A DNA stretch of 64,000 nucleotides from Hyphomicrobiales bacterium (GCA_930633525.1 CAKNFP010000001.1:846001-910000); one strand, 5' to 3'; shown: positions 37,845 through 46,754, counted from the stretch's first letter. Notes: generated by a model from the sequence alone, not told the origin. Numbers and translations: made by a program.

Positions 37845-38974
37845 GTCCGGTCTCCCGCGCTGGTGGGTCGAGGCGCGCCGCTGAGCCGGTCGAGCCAGAT
37901 GGCGAAGCCGACCGCGGGTATCGGTTCCCGGGCGCCGAGATGGCTGAGCAAGCCGTCATAACGGCCACCGCCGACGATGGGCTTCGTCTCTGGCCGGCCG
38001 GGATCATGGGCCTCGAAGATGAGGCCGGTGTAGTAATCGAGATTGCGGGCGAAGTCGGCGGCGAAGACGAAGCTGTCGACGTCTAGGCCGCGCGCGGCCA
38101 TGAAGCCGGTGCGCGCCTCGCATTGGTCGAGTGCCGCGTCGAGGTCGAGCCCGGCGTCGCGCGTGAGCCCGCGGATCTGGCCGATCGCCGTGTCGGGATC
38201 GCCGGAGATCGCGAGATAGCGCGTCAGGATGTCGCGGATCTCGTCGTCGATCCGTGCATGGCGGCTGGAGGCACGGGCCAGGAAGCGCTCAGCGATCTCG
38301 CCCGCCGAGCGGCCGCCGACGCTCGTGACGCCGGCGATGGCCATCACGTCCTCGACGAAGGCGCGGGCCGCCTGCGGATCCTGGCCCTCGATGGCCGCGA
38401 GCAGGCCTGCGTGGTCCTGGCCGTTGCGGCCGTTGCCATCCTCGCCGTTGAGAACAGCTTCGAGCCGGCCCTGGACGACGGCGCGCAGCACGCGGCGGCG
38501 CACCGGTGGCGCGAGATCGAGCTTATCGAGAAGCGCGGTCAGGAGCCCGACGTCGCCCATGCGGATGACTGGATGGGTAATGCCGAGGGACGCCAGCGCC
38601 TCGAGCGCCAGCGCCACGATTTCAGCGTCTGCCGCTTCGGGGTCTGTCCGGCCGAAGGCCTCGACGCCGGCCTGCGGGAACTCGCCCGAGGTGCCGGCCC
38701 GCAACCGGAAGACCGGGCCGAGATAGCTGAAAGACGCGCGGCTCCCTGCCTCGGGTGAGGCGAGATAGTCGCGGCTGACGGGAATGGTGTAATCCGGGCG
38801 CAGGCAGAGCTCCCGGCCCGCGGCGTCCTGGGTGACGAACATATGCCGGCGGATGTCTTCGCCCGAGAGGTCGAGGAAGACATCAACCGGCTGCAGGACA
38901 GCCGGCTCGACCCGGCTGTAGCCGGCCCGTGCGAACAGCGCGCCAAGCGCATTCGCCTGATCGAGTTCAAGCAT
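37841..38974 (-). CDS. hisZ: ATP phosphoribosyltransferase regulatory subunit
   Basis: 377 residues with the histidyl-tRNA synthetase fold but without tRNA function: class II motif 2-like region [19 protein letters not shown] (about 53-71), [13 protein letters not shown] (about 82), and a motif 3-like [13 protein letters not shown] (about 340). It lacks the HisS anticodon-binding domain. In the family it binds HisG and gives histidine feedback control. It lies 119 bases after hisS and overlaps hisG by four bases, forming hisS-hisZ-hisG. Confidence 0.93.
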   Translation of the reverse strand: MLELDQANALGALFARAGYSRVEPAVLQPVDVFLDLSGEDIRRHMFVTQDAAGRELCLRPDYTIPVSRDYLASPEAGSRASFSYLGPVFRLRAGTSGEFPQAGVEAFGRTDPEAADAEIVALALEALASLGITHPVIRMGDVGLLTALLDKLDLAPPVRRRVLRAVVQGRLEAVLNGEDGNGRNGQDHAGLLAAIEGQDPQAARAFVEDVMAIAGVTSVGGRSAGEIAERFLARASSRHARIDDEIRDILTRYLAISGDPDTAIGQIRGLTRDAGLDLDAALDQCEARTGFMAARGLDVDSFVFAADFARNLDYYTGLIFEAHDPGRPETKPIVGGGRYDGLLSHLGAREPIPAVGFAIWLDRLSGAPRPTSAGDRT

Positions 38975-39093
38975 GACGAAACCTATTCACCTTCGTTGCA
39001 GGCGTCTTTAGCAAGCGCGCCTGTCACGCGCGACCCAATTCTCGCGGAAGGGTGAATGGCGGCTGGCGCGGGACGCGAAAAGAACGCTTCGCG

Positions 39094-40590
39094 TCAGCCG
39101 TGGCGGGCGAGCACCTTCGTCACGGCGGCCACGATTTCGGCCTCCGGCACGGCGAACTGCGCTTCGGCCTGGCGGTGCAGATAATCCTCGCGGTCCTTGC
39201 CGGCGCCGGCGAGTTCGGCGCCGAGCACGAGGTCCTTGATCGTCACCTCGCCCTTGGCGCGCTCGTCCGAACCCTGGATGACGACGCATTGGCTGCCCCG
39301 CCTGTCGGCATATTTCATCTGCGCCTTCATGCCGGATGAGCCGAGATAGAGCTCGGCCCGGATGCCGGCTTGGCGCAAGGTGGCCACCAGCTTCTGATAG
39401 TGGCCGATCTCGGTACGGTCCATCACCAGGACGACCACGGGGCCGCGACTGGCGGCCGCCGACACGAGCGGGCTGCCGACAGCCTTGAGCGCCGCAAGCA
39501 ACCGCGACACGCCGATGGAGAAGCCGGTCGCCGGAACCGGCTCGCCCCGGAAGCGCGAGACGAGGCCGTCATAACGCCCGCCGCCCGCCACCGAGCCGAA
39601 GCGCACCGTCTGGCCTTCATCGTTCTGGACGGTGAAGGTGAGTTCGGCCTCGTAGACGGGCCCCGTGTAGTACTCGAGGCCACGCACGACGGAGGGATCG
39701 ATGAGGATGCGCCCGTCGTCATAGCCGGCGGCGGTGATCAGGGCCGCGATCTCGCGCAGCTCAGCGACGCCCTCGGCGCCACGCGCTGAGCCGGCAACGA
39801 CCCCGTCGAGATTGTTGCAGGTCGCGACGGCGTCAGCGCCCCGCGCGGCTGTGAAGGCGAGAACACGCTCGATCGCGTCCGGCTCAAGGCCCGCGCCCTT
39901 GGTGAAATCGCCGGAGGGGTCCATGCGGCCCTTGCCGAGGAGATCGCGCACGCCGTCGGCGCCGACCTTGTCGAGCTTGTCGATGGCGCGCAGCACGGTC
40001 AGCCGCTGGCCGACATGCGCCTCGCCGCCGAGGCCGATCGCCTCAAGCACGCCGTCGAGAACCTTGCGGTTGTTGACCTTGATGACGTAGTCGCCGCGCT
40101 GGATGCCGACGTGCTCCAGCGTGTCGGCCGCCATCATGCAGATCTCGGCATCGGCCGCGACCGAGGCTGCGCCCACCGTGTCGGCATCGAACTGCATGAA
40201 CTGGCGGAAGCGGCCGGGGCCGGGCTTCTCGTTGCGGAACACCCACCCGCCGCGATAGCTCCGGTAGGGCTTCGGCAGCACGTCGAAATTCTCGGCGACA
40301 TAACGGGCGAGCGGCGCGGTCAGGTCATAGCGCAGCGACAGCCACTGCTCATCGTCGTCCTGAAAGGAGAACACGCCTTCATTCGGCCGGTCCTGGTCGG
40401 GCAGGAACTTGCCCAGCGCGTCGGTGAACTCGATGAAGGGCGTTTCCACAGCCTCGAAGCCATAGAGCTCATAGGTCTCGCGGATCTTGGCGAGCATATG
40501 CTCGGTCGCCGCCACGTCGGTGGGGCCACGGTCGCCGAAACCGCGCGGCAGGCGGGCGAGGAGCTTCTGGGCTTTAGCTTGGTCTGACAT
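39094..40590 (-). CDS. hisS: histidyl-tRNA synthetase
   Basis: 498 residues from the ATG at 40590; the frame is open 45 codons further upstream but the protein naturally starts [20 protein letters not shown]. Class II motifs: motif 2 [17 protein letters not shown] (about 85-101) and [14 protein letters not shown] (about 118-131), histidine-specific loops [17 protein letters not shown] (about 307-323) and [12 protein letters not shown] (about 344), motif 3 [14 protein letters not shown] (about 361), and a C-terminal anticodon-binding domain ([10 protein letters not shown] onward). This is the longer alphaproteobacterial form. hisZ and hisG follow on the same strand. Confidence 0.96.
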   Translation of the reverse strand: MSDQAKAQKLLARLPRGFGDRGPTDVAATEHMLAKIRETYELYGFEAVETPFIEFTDALGKFLPDQDRPNEGVFSFQDDDEQWLSLRYDLTAPLARYVAENFDVLPKPYRSYRGGWVFRNEKPGPGRFRQFMQFDADTVGAASVAADAEICMMAADTLEHVGIQRGDYVIKVNNRKVLDGVLEAIGLGGEAHVGQRLTVLRAIDKLDKVGADGVRDLLGKGRMDPSGDFTKGAGLEPDAIERVLAFTAARGADAVATCNNLDGVVAGSARGAEGVAELREIAALITAAGYDDGRILIDPSVVRGLEYYTGPVYEAELTFTVQNDEGQTVRFGSVAGGGRYDGLVSRFRGEPVPATGFSIGVSRLLAALKAVGSPLVSAAASRGPVVVLVMDRTEIGHYQKLVATLRQAGIRAELYLGSSGMKAQMKYADRRGSQCVVIQGSDERAKGEVTIKDLVLGAELAGAGKDREDYLHRQAEAQFAVPEAEIVAAVTKVLARHG

Positions 40591-40681
40591 GGAATGGCGC
40601 CGTGATGACAATCGGAAACGCGGATCGCCCACGTTTCCCTGCGTCCTACCGCAGGCAGGCCCTGCTGTCATCCCCGCAGCG

Positions 40682-41053
40682 TCAGGACGCGGTATTCGCT
40701 CGCAGCCATGCGAGGAGAGCGTCATACCTGAAAGCCTTGGCCTCGTAGAGGCCGATGATGAAGGCGTAGGTGTCGTCAGAGCTCGCGGTGAGCTTCAGCC
40801 CGTTGAGCAGAAGAAAGACGTGCGTTATGGCGAAAGCAGCTCGCTTGTTCCCATCGATGAAGGGATGGTTCTGGGCTATGCTTTCCCAAAGAGCTGCCGC
40901 TTCCTCCACAAGATCGGAATAGTAGCCGTGCAACGGCCGCGCTAACGCCGCTTCGAGCGCTCCATTGTCGCGAATTCCTCGTGCGCCCCCGAACTGTTCC
41001 AATTGCCGGTCGTGTAGCTCGATCGCAAGCTCCAGCGATATGTAGCGTGTCAT
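40682..41053 (-). CDS. Doc-type (Fic family) toxin
   Basis: 123 residues. The Fic/Doc catalytic motif is intact: [13 protein letters not shown] (about 62-74, H-x-F-x-D-G-N-K-R), preceded by [13 protein letters not shown]. The start [21 protein letters not shown], with [15 protein letters not shown], is the standard Doc N-terminus. Phage P1 Doc phosphorylates EF-Tu, stopping translation. The gene overlaps the upstream small antitoxin gene as ATGA (41050-41053), the usual antitoxin-first order. Confidence 0.92.
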   Translation of the reverse strand: MTRYISLELAIELHDRQLEQFGGARGIRDNGALEAALARPLHGYYSDLVEEAAALWESIAQNHPFIDGNKRAAFAITHVFLLLNGLKLTASSDDTYAFIIGLYEAKAFRYDALLAWLRANTAS

Positions 41054-41286
41054 TTCGCGAGGCGTTCGTAGAGCGTGCCGTACTGCTGCACGCTCTGTTC
41101 ATACGCCTCAAGCACGCTTTCACGCGAGGCCATCTTTGGTGCACGCGCGAATGATGACGCCAGCTCTTCGACGGCTTTCTCCAGGAGATCCCCGACTTCG
41201 CGGTCGCCGCCGACTGATGCGCGCAGCTCATCGAGCAGGTCGGCATCGACCTCGATCGTGATGGTCGCGCGGCGGGTGGTGCTCAT
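41050..41286 (-). CDS. antitoxin partner of the Doc toxin
   Basis: 78 residues with GGAGAGGACC before the ATG. It starts with a short strand and helix resembling a ribbon-helix-helix DNA-binding unit (RRATITIEVDADLLDELRASV) and continues as a charged helical tail (FARAPKMASRESVLEAYEQS) suited to wrapping the toxin. It does not look like classic Phd. By analogy it should neutralise the toxin and repress the pair; the exact fold is inferred from position and pattern. Confidence 0.82.
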   Translation of the reverse strand: MSTTRRATITIEVDADLLDELRASVGGDREVGDLLEKAVEELASSFARAPKMASRESVLEAYEQSVQQYGTLYERLAK

Positions 41287-41416
41287 GGTCCTCTCCTGTC
41301 AGGAGCCATGATAGCACAACACGCCGCATCCCCATAAGTAGCCGGCAACGTTCATGGATTCCCGTCTCAATCCCGCGCGGCTGACCCGTGATGACACCGG
41401 CGGATCATCCCAGCGA

Positions 41417-41875
41417 TCATCCCAGGTCGAGCTTCATGCCGACATGGCTCGCGACGAAGCCGAGGCGCTCATAGAAACGGCGGGCATCGGTGCGGACGGA
41501 GTTGCTGGTGAGCTGCACGAAGCGGCAGCCCTTGGCGCGGCAGGCGCCAATCGCATAAGTGATGAGCTCGCGGCCGAGACCCTTGTTGCGGTGGCTTTCG
41601 GCAATCCGCACACCCTCGATCTGGCCACGCGTCGACCCCCGGTAGCTCAGGCCGGGAATGAAGGTCAGCTGGCAGCAGCCGACGATCTGCCCTTCGTCCT
41701 CCATGACGATGAGCCGGTTGTTGGGATCCTGGGTGATAGCCGTGAAGGCCGCGAGATAGCCGGCGGGAACGACGGCGTCCGGCAGGATCTCGCGCGCCTT
41801 GCCGAGCTGATCGTCCGCCAGCATCTGGATTATCGTCCGGAGGTCGTCGATGGTCGCATCGCGGATGGATGTCAT
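41417..41875 (-). CDS. GNAT family N-acetyltransferase
   Basis: 152 residues, one GNAT domain. The acetyl-CoA pyrophosphate loop is ESHRNKGLGRELITYAIGAC (about 97-116, R/Q-x-x-G-x-G/A), preceded by the beta4 strand IEGVRIA; the C-terminus FYERLGFVASHVGMKLDL is also typical. FIPGLSYRGSTRGQIEGVR suggests the 'L-amino acid/PhnO-like' branch, but the substrate is unknown. It overlaps the upstream hydrolase gene as ATGA, so the two are co-translated. Confidence 0.88.
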   Translation of the reverse strand: MTSIRDATIDDLRTIIQMLADDQLGKAREILPDAVVPAGYLAAFTAITQDPNNRLIVMEDEGQIVGCCQLTFIPGLSYRGSTRGQIEGVRIAESHRNKGLGRELITYAIGACRAKGCRFVQLTSNSVRTDARRFYERLGFVASHVGMKLDLG

Positions 41876-42780
41876 TGGCCACCTGAAAGAAAAGGAATAA
41901 CGGCGTCGAGCACCGCCTCAGGCGCTTCCTCCGCCACGAAATGACCCGCCGCGACGCCTGCGCCGGTCATGCCTGGCGCGAAGGTCTTGTGCCACGCAGC
42001 CAGTGCCGGCCCGGCCCCGCCGGAGAGATAGCTTTCGCCGCAAACGAGAAAGCTTGGGCAGGCGATCGTCCTGCTGGCGCCGAGGTCGGCTTCATCCTGT
42101 TCGCGATCAAGGCCGGCGCCGGCGCGATAGTCCTCGCAGAAGGCATGGATGCGGTTCGGCTCATTGCTGGCGGCGCGATAATGCGCGAGCGCGCGGGGAT
42201 CGAAGGCAGAGAGGTCCCCCGTGCCCGACCAGGCCGCCAGGAGCCCGTCGAAGTAGCGCTGCGGGTTCTTCAGGATCTCGGTCTCCGGACGGGGGGCGGG
42301 CTCAGCCAGAAATCGCCAGTGCGGGGCGACGCTTTCGTCCCGGGCCATGCGCTGCCATTGCACCATCGTCGGGACGATATCGAGCAGGGCGAGCGCCGTC
42401 AGACGGCCGGGATCGTCGAGGGCCAGGCGATAGCCGACGCGCGCGCCGCGATCGTGCCCCATCAGCGCGAAACGCGCATGGCCCAGCTCGCTCATGGCCG
42501 CGACGACATCTTGGCCCATGGCTCGCTTGGAATAGACCTCATGGGCCGGGTCGCTTTCAGGCGCCGTCGACCAGCCATAACCGCGCAGGTCCATGGCGAC
42601 GACCGTGAAATGCTCGGCGAGCCGCGGCGCCACGCGGTGCCAGCAGACATGGGTCTGCGGAAAGCCGTGCAGCAGCACGAGCGGAGGGCCGGAGCCACCG
42701 CTGCGGGCAAAGATGCGGCCCATGTCCACATCGATCCAATGGGATTGGAAACCGGGAAAGAGATCAGCGAGATCGGGCAT
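41872..42780 (-). CDS. alpha/beta hydrolase, haloacetate (fluoroacetate) dehalogenase-like
   Basis: 302 residues from the ATG at 42780 (GAGGAC upstream; the frame opens 26 codons earlier). The fold is alpha/beta hydrolase: oxyanion region LVLLHGFPQTHVCWH (about 34-48), nucleophile elbow LMGHDRGARVGYRLALDDP (about residues 105-123) with Asp rather than Ser, followed by Arg-Gly-Ala-Arg as in haloacetate dehalogenases, a WRFLAEP cap segment with the Trp used by fluoroacetate dehalogenases, the acid Asp in the CEDYRAG region, and the catalytic His in GAGVAAGHFVAEEAPE (about 280). These traits fit DehH1/RPA1163-type enzymes that split C-F or C-Cl bonds, though epoxide hydrolases share the nucleophile. 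Substrate not proven. Confidence 0.85.
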   Translation of the reverse strand: MPDLADLFPGFQSHWIDVDMGRIFARSGGSGPPLVLLHGFPQTHVCWHRVAPRLAEHFTVVAMDLRGYGWSTAPESDPAHEVYSKRAMGQDVVAAMSELGHARFALMGHDRGARVGYRLALDDPGRLTALALLDIVPTMVQWQRMARDESVAPHWRFLAEPAPRPETEILKNPQRYFDGLLAAWSGTGDLSAFDPRALAHYRAASNEPNRIHAFCEDYRAGAGLDREQDEADLGASRTIACPSFLVCGESYLSGGAGPALAAWHKTFAPGMTGAGVAAGHFVAEEAPEAVLDAVIPFLSGGQ

Positions 42781-43010
42781 GGGTCGGTCCTCGGGCTGCT
42801 TCTCGTGGCAATTCATGCAGCTCTGTCTCGGTTCCCGCAAGGCCGGAACATCGGGCAAAAGTACACCGGCCTCTTTTCGCGGGGCCGCCGCGCCTCCGGC
42901 CTGCCCCGCCGGGCTGATTCCGATCTTTACTTGATCTCTCGGCGCGGAGGCCCTACGCCTCTCGCCAATGCCGCGCGGCGGCCCTCGTTGCCAAGATCAT
43001 AGATAAAGTC

Positions 43011-44597
43011 ATGACTGAGACGTCCCCGGTGGCGCGCCGGCGCACCTTTGCCATCATCTCGCATCCGGACGCGGGCAAGACGACGCTCACCGAAAAGCTC
43101 CTGATGTTCGGCGGCGCCATCCAGATGGCGGGCGAGGTTCGCGCCAAGCGCAGCGGCGCCCAGACACGCTCCGACTGGATGGCTATCGAGCGCCAGCGCG
43201 GCATCTCGGTCGTGACCTCCGTCATGACCTTCGAATATGCCGACCGGGTCTTCAACCTGCTCGACACGCCCGGCCACGAGGACTTCTCGGAAGACACCTA
43301 CCGGACGTTGAGCGCGGTCGATTCCGCCATCATGGTGATCGACGCGGCCAAGGGCATCGAGGCGCGTACCAAGAAGTTGTTCGAGGTCTGCCGCCTGCGT
43401 GACATTCCGATCATCACCTTCATTAACAAGATGGACCGTGAGACGCGCGACCCCTTCGAGCTCCTCGACGAGATCGAGAAGACGCTGGCGCTCGACACGG
43501 CACCCGTGACCTGGCCGGTGGGATCCGGCCGCAGCTTCGCCGGCACGATCGATCTGCGCCGGAATGTCCTGCGCCGCATCGACGTGGACGAGGCGCCGAC
43601 GCCGGTCTCGGGCCCGGACGATCCGCTGATCGACACGCTGCTGCCCGCTCACGAGATTGGTGCGTGGCGCGAGGAGGCGGGTCTTGCCTTCGAGGCCTGC
43701 AAGCCCTTCGATCTGGAGGCCTTTCGCGAGGGGCACCTGACACCGGTGTTCTTCGGCAGCGCGCTGCGCAACTTCGGCGTGCGCGATCTCATCGACGCCA
43801 TCGCCGAAATGGCGCCAGCCCCGCGCGACCAGGAGGCCGACCAGCGGATGGTCGAGGCCGGCGAGCCGCGCATGACGGGCTTCGTCTTCAAGATCCAGGC
43901 GAACATGGATCCGAACCACCGCGACCGGATCGCCTTCATCCGGGTGTGCTCGGGCAAGCTGGCGCGCGGCATGAAGGCCAAGCTCGTGCGTACGGGCAAG
44001 CCGATCACGGTATCCGCGCCGCAGTTTTTCTTCGCGCGGGAGCGCGGCATCGTGGACGAGGCCTTCGCCGGCGACGTGGTCGGGCTGCCGAACCATGGCA
44101 CGCTCCGCATCGGCGATACGCTGACCGAGGGCGAGGATATCGTCTTCCGCGGCGTGCCGAGCTTCGCGCCGGAAATCCTGCGCCGCATCAAGCTCACCGA
44201 TGCAATGAAGGCCAAGAAGTTGCGCGAGGCGCTGCAGCAGATGGCGGAGGAGGGCGTCGTGCAGCTCTTCCTGCCACATGACGGCTCCGGTGCCATTGTC
44301 GGCGTGGTCGGCGCGCTCCAGCTCGACGTGCTGAAGGAGCGCTTGCAGGCCGAATACGGCCTGCCGATCGATTATGAGCAGACCCGCTTTTCCATCTGCC
44401 GCTGGATCGAGGCGAAGGACAAGGTGGAGCACGAGCGTTTCCTCAATGCCCATGGCTCATCCATCGCCAACGATCTCGACGGCGACCCGGTATTCCTCGC
44501 CTCCAACGCCTTCTCGCTGAAATACGAGCAGGATCGCTGGAAGGACATCACCTTCACCGACGTGAAGGACTACCAGAAGAGCGCCAAGGAGGCGTGA
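43011..44597 (+). CDS. prfC: peptide chain release factor 3
   Basis: 528 residues, normal for RF3, the GTPase that releases RF1/RF2 from the ribosome after termination. G-domain motifs: ISHPDAGKTTLTEKLL (G1, about 19-34), DTPGHEDFSEDTYRTL (G3, about 86-101), FINKMDRE (G4, about 140). The RF3-specific MAIERQRGISVVTSVMTF (about 57) and the C-terminal domain (FLASNAFSLKYEQDRW) distinguish it from EF-G. It is monocistronic and followed by intergenic repeats. Confidence 0.96.
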   Translation: MTETSPVARRRTFAIISHPDAGKTTLTEKLLMFGGAIQMAGEVRAKRSGAQTRSDWMAIERQRGISVVTSVMTFEYADRVFNLLDTPGHEDFSEDTYRTLSAVDSAIMVIDAAKGIEARTKKLFEVCRLRDIPIITFINKMDRETRDPFELLDEIEKTLALDTAPVTWPVGSGRSFAGTIDLRRNVLRRIDVDEAPTPVSGPDDPLIDTLLPAHEIGAWREEAGLAFEACKPFDLEAFREGHLTPVFFGSALRNFGVRDLIDAIAEMAPAPRDQEADQRMVEAGEPRMTGFVFKIQANMDPNHRDRIAFIRVCSGKLARGMKAKLVRTGKPITVSAPQFFFARERGIVDEAFAGDVVGLPNHGTLRIGDTLTEGEDIVFRGVPSFAPEILRRIKLTDAMKAKKLREALQQMAEEGVVQLFLPHDGSGAIVGVVGALQLDVLKERLQAEYGLPIDYEQTRFSICRWIEAKDKVEHERFLNAHGSSIANDLDGDPVFLASNAFSLKYEQDRWKDITFTDVKDYQKSAKEA

Positions 44598-44613
44598 GCT
44601 GGGAAACCCGGCG

Positions 44614-44649
44614 TGTCATTCCCGGCGCTACGCGCCGCCGAGGATGACA
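44614..44649. repeat. TGTCATTCCCGGCG palindrome
   Basis: TGTCAT (44614-44619) and ATGACA (44644-44649) bracket a CGGCGC-TAC-GCGCCG hairpin. Same family as 11698-11804. It lies 17 bases after the prfC stop and could work as a hairpin at the transcript end. Confidence 0.7.
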
Positions 44650-44759
44650 CTTTGGTTTTCGCTCTGCGCAGCCCTTTTCATCAAGGCGTCGGCCTTTTCC
44701 GGCCGGGAGAAGGTCCACCGCTTGAGCGACGAAGGCATCACGCTTTGAGGTGGACTGTT

Positions 44760-44859
44760 CCCCTCACCTCAGCCCTCTCCCCAGCGGGGAGAGGGAGAGC
44801 GTCGCGGCTGCCGATCATTAGGGTTCCCTCTCCCGAGTGGGAGAGGGACAGGGTGAGGG
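44760..44859. repeat. CCCTCTCC / GGGAGAGGG palindromic repeats, second locus
   Basis: Two units: CCCCTCACCTCAGCCCTCTCC...GGGGAGAGGGAGAG (44760-44799) and TTCCCTCTCCC-GAGT-GGGAGAGGGACAGGGTGAGGG (44824-44859). The second is nearly identical to 11854-11889. Together with 44614-44649 they occupy most of the prfC-GST gap; no gene is present in it. Confidence 0.8.
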
Positions 44860-44932
44860 AGCGTGCTCACGGCTTGACCTCGTCGTGCCGGCATTCTTCA
44901 CTGCCGCGCCAGGGACGAAGGAGACGCGGGCT

Positions 44933-45553
44933 ATGCTGACGATCTGGGGACGGGCCAATTCCACCAATGTGAAGAAGGCCCTGTGGTGCGCGCGGGAGCT
45001 CGATCTTCCCTTCGAGCGGATCGACGCGGGCGGTGCCTTCGGCATCGTCGACGATCCCGACTACCGGGCGATGAACCCGAACGGCCTCGTGCCGACCGTC
45101 AGGGATGGCGAGCTCGTTCTGTGGGAATCTCACACGATCGTGCGCTATCTCGCGGCGCGCTATGGCGACGGCACGCTCTATCCGACCGATCCTGTTGCGC
45201 GCGCGTCCATGGAAAAGTGGATGGATTGGGTGCTGGGCGGGCTTACCGAGCCCTTCCGCTGCGTGATTTGGAATATCGTGCGGCGTACTCCTGCGGAGCG
45301 GGACAATGCCGAGCTCGAGCGTGGGCTCGCCGGCTGCGCCAAGCTGTTTGCCATCGCCGACGCGGCGCTTGCCCGGCAACCCTATCTATCGGGAGCGGCC
45401 TTCGGCGTCGCCGATATCGCACTCGGGCCGCATGCCTATGCCTGGCTCGGCATGCCGATCGAGCGTCCGGAACTGCCGCATCTCGCGGCCTGGTTCGCGC
45501 GGCTGAACGAGCGGCCGGCCTTCCGGGAGATCGTGGCTATCCCGCTCACCTGA
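44933..45553 (+). CDS. glutathione S-transferase family protein
   Basis: 206 residues from the ATG at 44933 (AAGGAG about ten bases upstream). The thioredoxin-like N-terminal domain begins MLTIWGRANSTNVKKALW; the Ser/Asn-Ser region (about 9-11) is where GSH is activated in beta/theta-like GSTs, and NPNGLVPTVRDGELVLWESH (about 46-65) is the glutathione-binding cis-Pro and E-S pair. The C-terminal half is the all-helical domain (SGAAFGVADIALGPHAYAW). Its substrate is not evident; neighbours give no clue. Confidence 0.92.
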   Translation: MLTIWGRANSTNVKKALWCARELDLPFERIDAGGAFGIVDDPDYRAMNPNGLVPTVRDGELVLWESHTIVRYLAARYGDGTLYPTDPVARASMEKWMDWVLGGLTEPFRCVIWNIVRRTPAERDNAELERGLAGCAKLFAIADAALARQPYLSGAAFGVADIALGPHAYAWLGMPIERPELPHLAAWFARLNERPAFREIVAIPLT

Positions 45554-45559
45554 CGCCGC

Positions 45560-45985
45560 TCACGACAGCCGGGTGCCGGCAAAGTCCGCAGCGGCGATCT
45601 CGCTGCAGAGCGAAGCCCAGTTGCAGCCGGCGCAGGCGGAACGCGACGTTCCGGCTCTGAAGGCCGCTCTCAAGCGCTCCCGCTCATTCGGGCCGATGAC
45701 GAGATGCTCACCGGTGCAAACCGGTTGCAGCAGCAGGTCCTCGACCGCGCGCGCTGCCGCGCTGTCGCGAGCCTCTACACGCGCGGTCCGGCAATGCGCA
45801 TCGTCAGCCTCCGGCCCACACAGGAGCGGCGCGCAGATGTCGTCAGGACCGGCGACAATGAGGATGTCCTCGGAGGCGAGCCGCCTGATGATCGCGTCGA
45901 GATTGGCGGTGAAGGCCGCGGAATAACCGCGGCCGGCATAGGTCAGCATGCACAGCAGGTGGTGCGGGCGCAGCCGGACCGTCAC
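45560..45985 (-). CDS. DUF1284 cysteine-rich protein coupled to bioY
   Basis: 141 residues starting at a GTG (45985) that overlaps the bioY stop as GTGA, so it is translationally coupled to bioY. It has the DUF1284 opening VRLRPHHLLCMLTYAGRGYS and eight cysteines (12, 51, 56, 65, 90, 118, 121, 127), including CxxC-x5-C near the end (CAGCNWASLC). That density and the HHLLC motif suggest a metal or Fe-S centre, but this is inference; the family has no settled function. Through bioY it falls under the two BioR boxes upstream, which links it to biotin supply. Confidence 0.85.
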   Translation of the reverse strand: MTVRLRPHHLLCMLTYAGRGYSAAFTANLDAIIRRLASEDILIVAGPDDICAPLLCGPEADDAHCRTARVEARDSAAARAVEDLLLQPVCTGEHLVIGPNERERLRAAFRAGTSRSACAGCNWASLCSEIAAADFAGTRLS

Positions 45986-46563
45986 CCCCGGCGCGCCTTG
46001 TAGATATGGCCACCCGCCTTGACCAGGGTCGCAGCCAGCGCGGACTTCAGGATCGCGCCGATGAGAAAGGGTGTCGCGCCCACGGCGATGGCCTTGTTCA
46101 GGCCGAGCATTCCGGCGAGCCATGCGGTGCCCAGCAGCAGCGCGAAGACATTCGCGGCGAGCATCACCGCGAAGGCCAGGAGCCAGTGGCGTCCGAGCCA
46201 TCCGCGCTCGGCGCAAAAGCCGACGCCTGCCGCCATAAAGGGAAAGGCCAGGATATAGCCGGCCGTCGGCCCCAGGAATGGCGCGCCGCCGCCCGCGCCG
46301 CCGGACAGGACAGGCAGGCCGACCATGGCCTCGGCGAGCCAGGCGAGCACAGTGATCGCGCCCATGCGCCAGCCGAAGATCGCGCCGATGATGGTGACGG
46401 CAAAGGTCTGCATCGTCACCGGCACGGGCACCATCGGCACCGCGATCTGCGAGGAGATGGCGAGAAACACGGTACCCAGAATGACTGCCCCAAGCTGGAC
46501 CGGAAGCGAGCGCCCTTGCAGCAACAGCGGCGACGGCGCGCCTGAGGCGGTGAGGTCGGTCAT
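45982..46563 (-). CDS. bioY: biotin transporter S component BioY
   Basis: 193 residues with about six hydrophobic helices. BioY is the substrate-binding membrane subunit of ECF-type biotin uptake and can work alone or with BioMN. The signature AVILGTVFLAISSQIAVPMV leads to PVPVTMQTFAVTIIGAIFGW (about 45-64), the classic biotin-binding region, and then GPTAGYILAFPFMA (about 97-110). GGAG lies about nine bases before the ATG, and a BioR box (46579-46588) sits directly upstream of that. bioMN are not in the window. DUF1284 follows with a GTGA overlap. Confidence 0.95.
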   Translation of the reverse strand: MTDLTASGAPSPLLLQGRSLPVQLGAVILGTVFLAISSQIAVPMVPVPVTMQTFAVTIIGAIFGWRMGAITVLAWLAEAMVGLPVLSGGAGGGAPFLGPTAGYILAFPFMAAGVGFCAERGWLGRHWLLAFAVMLAANVFALLLGTAWLAGMLGLNKAIAVGATPFLIGAILKSALAATLVKAGGHIYKARRG

Positions 46564-46578
46564 GTTCTTTTCTCCAGA

Positions 46579-46588
46579 TTATAGATAA
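46579..46588 (-). promoter_or_regulatory. BioR operator box 1 (bioY-proximal)
   Basis: TTATAGATAA, an exact match to the palindromic site of the alphaproteobacterial biotin regulator BioR. It ends 16 bases before the bioY ATG, next to the ribosome site, so binding would directly block bioY transcription. Confidence 0.9.
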
Positions 46589-46692
46589 AAATGCGTTTCG
46601 ATCTACGAATGAATCCACATATGGAGATTCGACGCAAGGCTGGGCGCGATCACGCGCGGAAAAATGGCGCTTCAGGCCGCTGATCTGAAAAA

Positions 46693-46702
46693 TTATAGAT
46701 AA
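46693..46702 (-). promoter_or_regulatory. BioR operator box 2 (bioY-distal)
   Basis: A second exact TTATAGATAA, 114 bases upstream of box 1, in the gap between the bioR stop (46755) and the bioY start. Two sites flanking the promoter may allow cooperative binding or a loop. Confidence 0.88.
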
Positions 46703-46754
46703 TTTGGATGAATGGATTTCTGCGGCTCGGGGCGCCAAAGTCAGCCGTCAGCGC

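Noticed and set aside
42927..44453. 508-codon frame opposite prfC
   Set aside because: Antisense shadow of RF3.
45986..46738. Upstream extension of the DUF1284 frame across bioY
   Set aside because: The frame is open but runs through bioY in another frame; the natural start is the GTG overlapping the bioY stop.
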